Below, piece by piece: positions 7,814 through 15,774 of a stretch of DNA of 16,267 bases. The notes under the pieces were generated by a model. It saw only the letters and a program-made list of their open reading frames with translations, had not been told where the DNA came from and searched no databases. Source of the DNA: Candidatus Zixiibacteriota bacterium (GTDB lineage: Bacteria; Zixibacteria; MSB-5A5; GN15; PGXB01); contig JAAERC010000341.1 in assembly GCA_024230695.1 (NCBI GenBank), positions 1 to 16,267 of the forward strand, written 5' to 3'. Both the position numbers and the translations under genes were made by a program. Each line of letters begins with the position of its first letter. Positions within the stretch are counted from its first letter, which is position 1.

Positions 7814-9231
7814 AAATGCTTCTTGATGGTCAATGGGTTGACCGGGATAAAAAAATAGATGTTATCGATCCTTTTGATAGTTCTGTTATTGATACAGTCC
7901 CTGCCGGTTCAAAAGAGGATTGCGAATTAGCTTTATCATCTGCTGTTAAAGGATTTGAAATCACCAAAAAGATGACCGTTTATGACCGAGCGCAGATATT
8001 ATTCAAAGCAGCCGATCTGATTTCTGAACGTATTGAAGAGTTCGCGACTGTAATTGCTCGTGAGGGATCAAAAACTATTGTTGAAGCCAGAAAAGAAGCT
8101 TCACGTTGTGTCAACACGATGATTGTTGCCGCCGAAGAGTCAAAACGAATTCTGGGCGAGACGATTCCGTTTGATTCATTCCCGGGAGGGGAGAAGCGTC
8201 GCGGATATTACTATCGATTTCCAATCGGTGTCGTTTTGGCTATCACACCGTTTAACGATCCGCTGAATCTTGTGGCGCATAAACTTGGACCGGCGATTGC
8301 CGCCGGCAATTCGGTGATCTTAAAACCAGCCACCGTGACGCCGCTTTCGGCCATTAAGCTTGTTGAAGTACTAATCGAAGCCGGGTTACCGACTCAGGCG
8401 ATTCAGTTATTAACAGGCAATGGTCATGAAATCGGTGATCCATTAGTTACCGATGAACGGGTCCGTATGATATCGTTTACTGGCGGTGTTGAGGCTGGCA
8501 AACATATCGCAAGCAAAGCCGGTATCAAAAAGATAGGCATGGAGCTTGGTTCCAATTCCCCGGTTATTGTCTGGAAAGATGCCGATATGGACCTCGCTGT
8601 CGAATCATGCGTCTCTGGCTCATTCTGGGCCGCCGGGCAAAATTGTATCGGTGTTCAGCGGTTATTGATTCATAAAGGTATTTATGATGAATTTAAGGCA
8701 AAATTTATTGAGCAGACAAAAAAATACAAAATCGGCGATAAACTAAAAGAAGATACCAATATGGGGCCGATGATCAACGAGGCCGAGGCTATTCGTGTCG
8801 AGAAGTGGGTCAATGAAGCCAAAGAAAAAGGCGCGAATATATTAACCGGTGGTAAAAGAGATGGTGCATTATATGAGCCGACTGTTTTGGAAAATCTGCC
8901 GGAGAATATAACGATCCATTGCGAAGAGGTTTTTGGTCCGACGGTTAATTTTTATAAAATCGACGATCTTGATGAGGCAATTAAAGAGGCTAATTCGCTT
9001 CCGTATGGTTTGCTTACAGGAATTTTCACGAGCAACGTTGATACTGCCTTTAAGGCCGCCTATGAGCTTGATTGCGGCGGGGTGATGATAAACGACTCAA
9101 CCGATTATCGTTTAGACTCTATGCCGTTTGGCGGTGTAAAATATTCGGGACTTGGCCGGGAAGGTCTTAAGTTTTCTTTGCAGGAGATGACCGAACCCAA
9201 AGTCATCTGCTTCAACTTGCCGAATATGTAA
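7810..9231 (+). CDS. NAD(P)-dependent aldehyde dehydrogenase
   Basis: Oxidises an aldehyde to the acid in the cytoplasm. The 473-residue protein covers the full ALDH fold. Visible active-site residues are Asn149 ('TPFND'), Lys172 ('LKPA'), Glu245 ('MELGSNSP') and the nucleophile Cys279 ('GQNCIG'); 'EEVFGP' and 'MPFGGVKYSGLGREG' are also present. The C-terminal style resembles lactaldehyde, succinate-semialdehyde and phosphono- or sulfoacetaldehyde dehydrogenases, so the substrate cannot be fixed from sequence. The ATG overlaps the preceding stop (ATGA at 7810-7813), with GGGAGG at 7798-7803 inside the previous gene. The two are therefore translationally coupled and may hand an aldehyde such as aspartate semialdehyde from one to the other. 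That pairing is my inference. Confidence 0.9.
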   Translation: MKMLLDGQWVDRDKKIDVIDPFDSSVIDTVPAGSKEDCELALSSAVKGFEITKKMTVYDRAQILFKAADLISERIEEFATVIAREGSKTIVEARKEASRCVNTMIVAAEESKRILGETIPFDSFPGGEKRRGYYYRFPIGVVLAITPFNDPLNLVAHKLGPAIAAGNSVILKPATVTPLSAIKLVEVLIEAGLPTQAIQLLTGNGHEIGDPLVTDERVRMISFTGGVEAGKHIASKAGIKKIGMELGSNSPVIVWKDADMDLAVESCVSGSFWAAGQNCIGVQRLLIHKGIYDEFKAKFIEQTKKYKIGDKLKEDTNMGPMINEAEAIRVEKWVNEAKEKGANILTGGKRDGALYEPTVLENLPENITIHCEEVFGPTVNFYKIDDLDEAIKEANSLPYGLLTGIFTSNVDTAFKAAYELDCGGVMINDSTDYRLDSMPFGGVKYSGLGREGLKFSLQEMTEPKVICFNLPNM

Positions 9232-9242
9232 TTAGAATAGTA

Positions 9243-9304
9243 GGGCAGTGTATCACCGACACCTGCCAGATTAGATAATAGGGCAGGATCCCTGCGATCC
9301 TGCC
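9243..9304. repeat. Two tandem GGGCAG...CTGCC stem-loops
   Basis: Two related units follow the aldehyde dehydrogenase gene. Unit 1 pairs GGCAGTGT (9244-9251) with ACACCTGCC (9259-9267) with one bulged base. Unit 2 pairs GGCAGGATC (9282-9290) perfectly with GATCCTGCC (9296-9304) around a 5-base loop. Both begin TAGGGCAG and end CTGCCA, while the inner stem differs and is mutually complementary within each unit. That pattern suggests copies of a dispersed intergenic palindrome rather than chance. No T-tract follows either unit. Confidence 0.6.
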
Positions 9305-9308
9305 ATTG

Positions 9309-9334
9309 GGCCGGGATTTACCCGGCCTTTTTTT
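9309..9334 (+). terminator. Intrinsic terminator of the dehydrogenase operon
   Basis: GGCCGGG (9309-9315) pairs perfectly with CCCGGCC (9321-9327) across an ATTTA loop and is followed by seven T (9328-9334). It lies about 80 bases after the aldehyde dehydrogenase stop and would end the transcript started upstream of 5442. Confidence 0.9.
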
Positions 9335-9421
9335 ATAGCCAACATATATAACATTTATTAGATTGTAATATGATTGATAAAGAAGTTAAGAATATTAGAA
9401 TATAGACTGGTGGAGTTATTA

Positions 9422-10681
9422 ATGAGATGTAATATGTTGTTGTTGTTTAGTTTATTATCAATCAGCTTTTGTAGTGTTTGTGTGGCTGAATCTGTTATCG
9501 GTGACAGAAAAGCAATTGAATTAAATTCTAGATTAGATTCTTATGACTGTGTAATTAATTATGATACTATACATTTGGCAACCCAAGAATATAAAGATGG
9601 AACAATTAGTTATCATAAGGTTGTTGGAGATAGCCTGCAAATTATAAACTATATTAAGGGAATAAAAAGGGCGGGATCTTATTGGGAAAGCTATTTTCAA
9701 ATGGCCAATAATCATACCTTAATAGCTCATGCTAGTATAGACAATGTAGAGCGTTTTGCCAAAATTGATGTCTTAACTGGCGAAATTGTTATTTTCCGTA
9801 CCCTTGCCCGCGAAGGTAATCGTTTTGAATCGATTAAACCGGTTGGTTATTATTCTCTAAAAAACGCGGATTATTTAGTATATGAAGATTGGCGTTATAG
9901 GAAATTCGTTTTATCAATCGATAATATGAATCGAATTTTTAGTAAACATTATCTTATTGAAAATAAGAATGGGGAAACACTGGAAGCCAAAATGATATCA
10001 AAACCGGGTAGAACGCGAAACAGATATTTTCATTCAATATTAAATCATGATACACTATATACTGTTTGGCAAGAGTATAAGAAAAAGTTGTTTGCCTGGG
10101 CTGATTTTCTTCCCATTCCATATTCTGAATCTTTCTTGTTTAGCAAATATGATGGCAAGAATTGGAAAGAACCTTTAGAGATCAAATCGGTGGAATTAGA
10201 AGAGCATCAATTTGAGTATCCTATAGGAGTATATGTTATTAATGAAAAATTCTTTGTGTTTTGGGTTCACTCATATTTTAAGGAAAATAAATCATGTAGA
10301 GATATATATTATATTTACAGCCCCGATCAAGTAAATTGGAGCCAGCCTGTTCAAATAGGAGAGAGCTTGACACAAATGTCCTTTAGTAAAGATGGATTTT
10401 GGTCAGCCGTAGCCTCATCGGATGGAATCCTCCATATATTGGCACAGGGTGCAAATGATCGTAAAACGAAGTACTATTGCACCTTTAATGGTTACGATTG
10501 GAGAAACCATGGGCCAGTAATTGATGAGTTGTCCTCCGATGAAAAGCTAAGGTTGGATAATGATGGGAACATCTTTATATTTTGGAGGGCAGGGCAGGAC
10601 TTTTCGGATAAAGACACCGAAGTTCAATGGGAATCAAACTGGAATAAAATATTCTATAAAAATATTGAATTGATAAACTAA
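9422..10681 (+). CDS. Secreted hypothetical protein with Asp-box/BNR-like repeats
   Basis: Function unknown. The 419-residue protein begins with a signal peptide: hydrophobic residues 5-21, with likely cleavage after Ala22 in 'VCVAES'. The mature part is rich in aromatic residues and beta strands. It contains three segments resembling sialidase-type Asp boxes: 'SKYDGKNW' (241-248), 'YSPDQVNW' (299-306) and 'FNGYDW' (355-360). A beta-propeller is likely, but no sialidase arginine triad is evident, so enzyme activity should not be assumed. The ATG at 9422 is preferred over an in-frame TTG at 9374 because GGAG at 9412-9415 is correctly spaced and the signal peptide then sits at the terminus. The gene lies between an intrinsic terminator and a tRNA and looks like a single transcription unit. 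Its codons look more AT-rich than those of the dehydrogenase block before it. Confidence 0.75.
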   Translation: MRCNMLLLFSLLSISFCSVCVAESVIGDRKAIELNSRLDSYDCVINYDTIHLATQEYKDGTISYHKVVGDSLQIINYIKGIKRAGSYWESYFQMANNHTLIAHASIDNVERFAKIDVLTGEIVIFRTLAREGNRFESIKPVGYYSLKNADYLVYEDWRYRKFVLSIDNMNRIFSKHYLIENKNGETLEAKMISKPGRTRNRYFHSILNHDTLYTVWQEYKKKLFAWADFLPIPYSESFLFSKYDGKNWKEPLEIKSVELEEHQFEYPIGVYVINEKFFVFWVHSYFKENKSCRDIYYIYSPDQVNWSQPVQIGESLTQMSFSKDGFWSAVASSDGILHILAQGANDRKTKYYCTFNGYDWRNHGPVIDELSSDEKLRLDNDGNIFIFWRAGQDFSDKDTEVQWESNWNKIFYKNIELIN

Positions 10682-10709
10682 GTCTTGTAGCCCACCTGAA
10701 GGTCGCGTC

Positions 10710-10740
10710 TTGGGTTTTGTTCTACTGCTAAACCACCCAA
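10710..10740. other. Weak stem-loop after the secreted-protein gene
   Basis: TTGGGT (10710-10715) can pair with ACCCAA (10735-10740), extended by TTT/AAA past a two-base bulge. No T-tract follows, so it is not a standard terminator. It falls in the 178-base gap 10682-10859, which otherwise shows only the candidate tRNA promoter. Confidence 0.25.
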
Positions 10741-10830
10741 CTGCATGCGCAATAATGGTATTAATAGCAAATTAGACCACTATTATTTTAACTCAAATTC
10801 TTTGCAAAAGTCTCTTGCGTTTATCTAACC

Positions 10831-10836
10831 TATAAT
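10831..10836 (+). promoter_or_regulatory. Candidate -10 box for tRNA-Leu
   Basis: A perfect TATAAT ends 23 bases before the tRNA 5' end, which would give a short leader. No good -35 lies at 17 bases; TTGCAA at 10802-10807 is 23 bases away, so the assignment is tentative. Confidence 0.4.
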
Positions 10837-10859
10837 ATAGATTAATCCCTCGTAACAAT

Positions 10860-10945
10860 GCCGGAGTGGTGGAATTGGTAGACACCAGGGACTTAAAATC
10901 CCTTGGGCCTTATGGCCCGTGTCGGTTCAAGTCCGACCTCCGGCA
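10860..10945 (+). tRNA. tRNA-Leu (anticodon UAA)
   Basis: The 86-base gene folds as a class II tRNA. The acceptor stem is GCCGGAG (10860-10866) with CTCCGGC (10938-10944) and discriminator A at 10945. The anticodon stem AGGGA/TCCCT encloses CTTAAAA, with the anticodon TAA at 10894-10896. A long variable arm GGGCC/GGCCC (10905-10918) and the T arm GTCGG-TTCAAGT-CCGAC (10921-10937) complete the cloverleaf. The long variable arm and discriminator A fit leucine; the tRNA reads UUA and UUG. The 3' CCA is not encoded, so it must be added enzymatically. A T-rich run starts immediately after the gene and may help terminate it. Confidence 0.97.
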
Positions 10946-11006
10946 TTTTATTTTTTATGTCTAATTGACTGGATTATAAATTAGATTTGTCTAATGAGAC
11001 TACTTG

Positions 11007-12191
11007 CTATTTTCTGGATTCAATTTTAAAGACAGTATCACCTTTACGAATACCAAGGATTTTGACGCCGACCGTAGTGCCTTTGTTGGCTTTATCTAAC
11101 GGCTTATTATCGATTTCCATTGAAGATACAATTTGCGTAACAATGCCTGTTTTATTTCCGATAACAACTATTTTGTCACCAATGGCCAGATCTGCTACCA
11201 ATTTAATACTGGCAACTTGATTCTTGGAATAATAATTGGTGACTTTTCCCAGATTACGTTTTACTTCGGTGGCGGCGCTATTTTCTGTTGTTGAAAAATC
11301 ATGATTTGTGGGTTTACCAAGATAAAACCCTGTGGAAAACTGCCGGTTAAATACTTTCTCAAGCTCTATGATCTCGCTTTTCACATCATCCGAGCTCATA
11401 CTGTTATCAAGCGCCTTGCGGTAGATCGATGTAACAATATCAACATATCGCGGATCACGCCCCCTACCTTCGATTTTAAAACTCATCACACCCGATTCTT
11501 TCATTTTTTCAATAAAAGGCAAAGCACATAGATCTTTGGCAGACAGAACACGAGAGTTCTCAACCTGTAATTCATGACCGGAGCTATCAGTTACAGAATA
11601 GTTTCGACGGCAGTTTTGATTACACTCGCCCCGATTGGCCGATTTATTATAAGTAAACTGCGACATAAAACATCGCCCGGAAATCGCCACACACATTGCA
11701 CCATGAACAAAACATTCAACATCAATGACACTGGATATCTTTTTTATCTGCTCTAAGTTTAATTCTCGAGCCAGAACAACTCTCTGAGCGCCAAGGTTTT
11801 TATAATATTCGGCCGCTTTCGTATTGGCAACCGATGCCTGAGTAGAGATAAAAAATGGGATTTTATGTTTATTACATAACATTATAATCGCATGATCCCA
11901 GCATATTATGGCGTCAACTTTATCTTTAACTTTCTTTATTATTTCGTCTAACTTTTCTATTTCTTCGTCAAAGACAATTGTGTTTAAAGTCAGATACATC
12001 TTCACTTTACGTTGCGAAGAATCGCATACTTCTCTCATCTCGTCGAGATCATCCAGAGTGAAGTTTTTCGAAGTTGCCCGCATCGAATAATCTTTTAGTC
12101 CAAAGTAAACAGCGTCAGCACCGGCATTTACCGCGGCCGAAAGCATCGGAAAATTACCCGCTGGTGCCATCAATTCATATTTAGGTTTCAC
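11007..12191 (-). CDS. U32 family protein (tRNA/rRNA hydroxylation type, YegQ/TrhP-like)
   Basis: U32 proteins, long annotated as collagenase-like peptidases, include E. coli TrhP (5-hydroxyuridine in tRNA) and RlhA (23S rRNA hydroxylation). The 394-residue protein opens with 'ELMAPAGNF' and 'AGADAVYFGL', the usual start of the TIM-barrel core. It carries the U32 signature 'ECFVHGAMCVAISGRCFMS' with Cys167 and Cys174, then Cys190 and Cys194 in 'RGECNQNCR', the four cysteines expected to hold an iron-sulfur cluster. A C-terminal beta-barrel follows (about 318-394). The size fits TrhP better than the longer RlhA. The GTG start at 12191 is chosen because AGGTGA sits 8 bases upstream and the N-terminus then matches the family. 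The frame is open to a TTG at 12275, with an ATG at 12230, but neither has a ribosome binding site. The gene converges on tRNA-Leu(UAA). Confidence 0.88.
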   Translation of the reverse strand: MKPKYELMAPAGNFPMLSAAVNAGADAVYFGLKDYSMRATSKNFTLDDLDEMREVCDSSQRKVKMYLTLNTIVFDEEIEKLDEIIKKVKDKVDAIICWDHAIIMLCNKHKIPFFISTQASVANTKAAEYYKNLGAQRVVLARELNLEQIKKISSVIDVECFVHGAMCVAISGRCFMSQFTYNKSANRGECNQNCRRNYSVTDSSGHELQVENSRVLSAKDLCALPFIEKMKESGVMSFKIEGRGRDPRYVDIVTSIYRKALDNSMSSDDVKSEIIELEKVFNRQFSTGFYLGKPTNHDFSTTENSAATEVKRNLGKVTNYYSKNQVASIKLVADLAIGDKIVVIGNKTGIVTQIVSSMEIDNKPLDKANKGTTVGVKILGIRKGDTVFKIESRK

Positions 12192-12199
12192 CAATTTTG

Positions 12200-12205
12200 T
12201 CACCT
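12200..12205 (-). promoter_or_regulatory. Ribosome binding site deciding the U32 gene start
   Basis: On the minus strand AGGTGA, within a run reading AAAAAAGGTGAC, ends 8 bases before the GTG at 12191-12189. The alternative upstream starts at 12230 and 12275 have no such site. Confidence 0.6.
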
Positions 12206-12295
12206 TTTTTAACAATCTAAAATCTGACATGGAATATAAACAATTATCGGAGAAAACCGTTAACGGAAAATTCAATTAGAGTAAAGTAATTTAGA

Positions 12296-14860
12296 TCAAT
12301 ATCTGATCTTTAATATTCGAAGATTATCGCCGCCGGTATAAAAATTAGTTCCATCGGTAGCCAAACCACCCTGGATTGGGTTTCTTTGGGTTGGCGCATA
12401 TTCTTTTATCTGAAATTGCTGACGAATGTCTCCTGAAGATGGATCATATTCATAAACTGTTGCTGATTCGGAATTGGTCCAACTGGAGATAAACAATCCG
12501 TCATCGTAAAACATTATCCCTCTAAACAACGATGGATCGGCAAAACTTACCTGATTAGTAACTGAACTGTCCAAATTCCCATCTAATAGGGCGCGGTCAG
12601 TATCAATTTCATATGCCTTGTCAATAAACGGCCCGGCCAACCATAGTTTTCCATCACCCCAGGTCAATCCGGTAATTAGTCCGATTGTTTGATCATAATT
12701 GAAATGTCCCAGACTATTGCCATTTTCAGGATTCACCTTATGGATATCACTTCTCGTGGCTATCCAGAGATAATTTCCGTCGTAGGCTATACCTTGCAGA
12801 TTTGTCCATTCGGTAGGCGCAAAATTGAATTTGTTATTTAATGTCCCATCTGAGAGACTGACATTATATACTGTATCATCAGAATGATCGATGATCCAGA
12901 GCGAAGATATTGTTGCGGCCATGTCCAAACAATATGAAGAGGTCGGCGATGGGAACTCATCAATTATATCGCCACGGCCTGATTCGGCAGAGGTTCTTTC
13001 TCCGGCCATATTTGACATGTCTGACCAGTTAAGTACCTCATCGGCTGATTTAATCGCAAAATAGTAAATTGTATTGGGTACAAGGTTAGTAACAATATAT
13101 TCTTCATTGCTGCCCGATGTACTGGGCAGGGGTACATTAGGGCATGCAACATATGTATTCCATTCATAAGTACTTATATATTCGGTGGAAACTCTTATGT
13201 CATATTTAGTAGCCTTGCCAATATAGTCATCATCTCCGGGAGCCGTCCAGGTAAGGGTCATGCTATTGGCGGTTGGTGTTCCGGCAAATAAATCATTAAC
13301 AGCGGATGGCGGAATAACATCAACAACCTCATTGGTCGTATATGAGACAATATTAGATATTGGCGACCAGTTTGGCACCTCATCACCTACTTTGACGGCA
13401 AAATAATATTTGGTTACTGGAGATAATCCGGTAACATTATATTCTTCTCTGTTTCCTGAGTTCTGGGGATTTGGGGTTGGTGAGCATTTTGTAGCCAAAC
13501 TCCAATTAGTAAGATCGATTGGTGATTTCAAATATCTGACATCATACTCAGATGCTTTTCCAAATTCTGCATCATCACCAGTCGAGGTCCAAGAAAGGGA
13601 AACGCTATTGAATGTAGAGTTTTCGGCACTTAGATCATTAATACCGGATGGCGGCGTCATGTCCTCAATATCTTCACAATCAAAAGTAATTGACCATTCC
13701 ATTTCGTCCAAGTTTTGTGAGTAGTTTGCTATTTCATGTCCAAATTGATGAAGCTGAAAGCCATATGTTCCTTCGATACCATTATTCAATTCCCAGCACC
13801 AGGATGGATAATTTTCGATGTTGGCATCAAAATTGGTGTATGGCTTAAGAGAGATTTGAGAACCAATAACAGAATAAAAACTAATATCAACTTTGGGTCG
13901 TATATATGATTGAATGTGCGTTTCGCCTCGCCCCGGCCAGCTTAATGGCATTTCCTCGAAAGCTGTGTTTTTGGTCCAGACTTCTGACCAATTATTTTCA
14001 AAAAGTTGTGCACCGGCTTTTACATTATATTCAGAATTAACACCATACAAAAAAGTGCCATCAATTGTCGCGGCTATATTGAAACCAATATCAAATTTTA
14101 AATTGATGACTTCCAATATTGGGAGAGTACCAAACATCTGAATAGAATTATATTGAAACTCAGCAATAGTGTTCAATCCGGTCATCCCGAATTTTCCGTC
14201 ACTCGATATTTCCATATCATAATCATATATCAGGTCTCCGCCAATAAATGTATGAAATTGATTTAATCCATTTGAATTCATGGCAAATCCATACTCCAAA
14301 GTAGGATCAAACGAGATAAAACCGTCTAAGATATCCACATCAACGCTAACTCCCTCAGTATTCCCCGAGTAGAGGGATAAGCCCGACAGATCTATTCCTT
14401 GTTCGGATAAAGAGACACCTTTAGATGAGGAAATAAGTTCAAAAACTGCTCTGTCTTTTTTTGATCCGGTTCCAGTAGTAAGATGTACTACCGTATCAAT
14501 ACCACCGTTGACAATGGCATCGGCAAGTGTTGCATATTCGGTTTTCAGCATCAGTTCTTGCGGATATATTGTTAATCCGGTAACCCGCCTGATATAACCG
14601 CCAAAAGCGGTTCCAATGATTATATCACCCGTCTGTATTGAATCTGAATAATTAGTATTGATCGTAAAAGTATAATAAACATGTCTGGTGTCGATCTTAA
14701 AGAGTTCAATACCATTCATATTATCAATTATTTTTAGATTATTGGATAAAATAGTTTCACCGTAAGGCGACTCATTATTGGTAGGATATTTGCCGCAGGA
14801 GTTAATAAGATATAAAAAAATATATAGAAATATGGCAATTAATACTGGATATGTTTTCAT
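12296..14860 (-). CDS. Large FnIII / beta-propeller lipoprotein
   Basis: Function unknown; probably a surface or periplasmic lipoprotein. The 854-residue protein has a lipoprotein-type signal (hydrophobic 5-19, then 'LINSCG' with Cys22 as the lipidation site; Asn at -2 is unusual). Residues 30-400 form an unassigned beta-rich region. Two fibronectin type III domains follow, at about 403-509 and 517-623. They are related to each other ('PPSGINDL' and 'PPSAVNDL'; 'LSWTSTGDD' and 'LTWTAPGDD'). The C-terminal 220 residues have repeated blades such as 'GIAYDGNYLWIATR' and 'GLTWGDGKLWLAG', a propeller like glutamine cyclotransferase or NHL proteins. The ATG at 14860 is chosen because GGGAG lies 10 bases upstream, the signal peptide then starts correctly, and a strong promoter just above would start transcription below the more distant in-frame codon at 14905. 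Confidence 0.8.
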   Translation of the reverse strand: MKTYPVLIAIFLYIFLYLINSCGKYPTNNESPYGETILSNNLKIIDNMNGIELFKIDTRHVYYTFTINTNYSDSIQTGDIIIGTAFGGYIRRVTGLTIYPQELMLKTEYATLADAIVNGGIDTVVHLTTGTGSKKDRAVFELISSSKGVSLSEQGIDLSGLSLYSGNTEGVSVDVDILDGFISFDPTLEYGFAMNSNGLNQFHTFIGGDLIYDYDMEISSDGKFGMTGLNTIAEFQYNSIQMFGTLPILEVINLKFDIGFNIAATIDGTFLYGVNSEYNVKAGAQLFENNWSEVWTKNTAFEEMPLSWPGRGETHIQSYIRPKVDISFYSVIGSQISLKPYTNFDANIENYPSWCWELNNGIEGTYGFQLHQFGHEIANYSQNLDEMEWSITFDCEDIEDMTPPSGINDLSAENSTFNSVSLSWTSTGDDAEFGKASEYDVRYLKSPIDLTNWSLATKCSPTPNPQNSGNREEYNVTGLSPVTKYYFAVKVGDEVPNWSPISNIVSYTTNEVVDVIPPSAVNDLFAGTPTANSMTLTWTAPGDDDYIGKATKYDIRVSTEYISTYEWNTYVACPNVPLPSTSGSNEEYIVTNLVPNTIYYFAIKSADEVLNWSDMSNMAGERTSAESGRGDIIDEFPSPTSSYCLDMAATISSLWIIDHSDDTVYNVSLSDGTLNNKFNFAPTEWTNLQGIAYDGNYLWIATRSDIHKVNPENGNSLGHFNYDQTIGLITGLTWGDGKLWLAGPFIDKAYEIDTDRALLDGNLDSSVTNQVSFADPSLFRGIMFYDDGLFISSWTNSESATVYEYDPSSGDIRQQFQIKEYAPTQRNPIQGGLATDGTNFYTGGDNLRILKIRY

Positions 14861-14909
14861 ACTAAACCGGCTCCCATTTCCATTTTTATCGAGGCGCGGG
14901 AACAATCAA

Positions 14910-14938
14910 ATAATACGCTTCAACCTGATATCTGTCAA
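14910..14938 (-). promoter_or_regulatory. Near-consensus sigma70 promoter of the FnIII lipoprotein gene
   Basis: On the minus strand TTGACA (14938-14933) is separated by exactly 17 bases from TATTAT (14915-14910). This is a perfect -35 and a one-mismatch -10. Transcription would begin near 14903 and give a leader of roughly 40 bases before the ATG at 14860. It lies in the 116-base gap after the ABC permease gene, so the lipoprotein can be expressed separately. Confidence 0.75.
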
Positions 14939-14976
14939 GTTATTATAGGGACGACCAAAGTATCATTTTGTTGAAA

Positions 14977-15774
14977 TTAATAATCTCGTTTTTGAAATAC
15001 CCAGGAAGTGATACCAATAAGGAATATGGCAAATAATAAAGTTGACCAAATCGGATAATAATTGATTTGATGATCGTTAGCGATAAACATCATAAGGCTT
15101 TCACTCATATCCTGGAATTTTGGAAGAATATGATAAAGGGTGTCAAGAATATATGTAAGGATACCTTCTTCGACAAAATTGTAAACCATCTCTCGAGATG
15201 CCAACAAGCCGCTAACAATTTTAATTAAAAAATACGACATCAGGGCAAAGGCCCCCGACCGAATAATTACTCCGAATGCGAATATTATAGAGAATATAAT
15301 AAAGAATTCAACATATCCGGCCAATAATGAAGAAAATATTCCAGTATCGAAATTATCTAATCTAAATGATAAAACTAGCCAAATAGTCACTGATACAGCT
15401 GTTAGAATTAATATAGAAATCAAATAGAGCGCAGTGAATTTCATGGTTAAAAAATTAACTCTACTGATAGGTTTAGACAGAGATAATTCGATTCGTCCTT
15501 TTTTTAAAAATGCCGGTATCAGCCAGGCCGTTCCCAAGTATATAAGGAAGATCATGAATCCAATCAATTGTTCAAAGAACATCCCTGACATTCCACCAAT
15601 AACACCTTTGCCGATCATTTCACCATTTAATAAATCCTGGCCGCCAATTTCAATTGATGGAATAATAGCCGCCAAAAATGCCGTAAATAGTGCCACTGCG
15701 GAATAGATATATAACATCTTTCCCGCGCGGATCTCCCAGAATGAATCAATAAATATAGCTTTGAACTTATTCAT
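14977..15774 (-). CDS. ABC-2 type transporter permease
   Basis: Membrane subunit of an ABC exporter. The 265-residue protein has about six hydrophobic segments: roughly 20-40, 65-90, 113-135, 145-167, 170-190 and 240-258. The first is followed by an extracytoplasmic loop. 'KKGRIELSLSKPISRVNF' after segment 2 is the cytoplasmic coupling-loop pattern of NosY/ABC-2 permeases. Its ATG overlaps the end of the ATPase gene by 8 bases (ATGAATAA), with GAGG a few bases upstream, so the two are translationally coupled. The substrate cannot be deduced. Confidence 0.85.
   Translation of the reverse strand: MNKFKAIFIDSFWEIRAGKMLYIYSAVALFTAFLAAIIPSIEIGGQDLLNGEMIGKGVIGGMSGMFFEQLIGFMIFLIYLGTAWLIPAFLKKGRIELSLSKPISRVNFLTMKFTALYLISILILTAVSVTIWLVLSFRLDNFDTGIFSSLLAGYVEFFIIFSIIFAFGVIIRSGAFALMSYFLIKIVSGLLASREMVYNFVEEGILTYILDTLYHILPKFQDMSESLMMFIANDHQINYYPIWSTLLFAIFLIGITSWVFQKRDY

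Noticed and set aside
9422..10681. Naming the secreted Asp-box protein a sialidase
   Set aside because: Asp boxes occur in many non-enzymatic propellers, and I could not find the catalytic arginines, tyrosine and aspartate in order.
10959..11000. TCTAATT/AATTAGA inverted repeat between the tRNA and the U32 gene as a bidirectional terminator
   Set aside because: The stem is A/T-rich with a 12-base loop and no proper T-tract, so it is too weak to call.
13410..13724. 104-codon plus-strand frame inside the lipoprotein gene
   Set aside because: Opposes the FnIII domain coding sequence and shows no ribosome binding site or recognisable protein.
15434..15706. 90-codon plus-strand frame inside the ABC permease gene
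   Set aside because: Antisense to a typical hydrophobic permease; no supporting signals.
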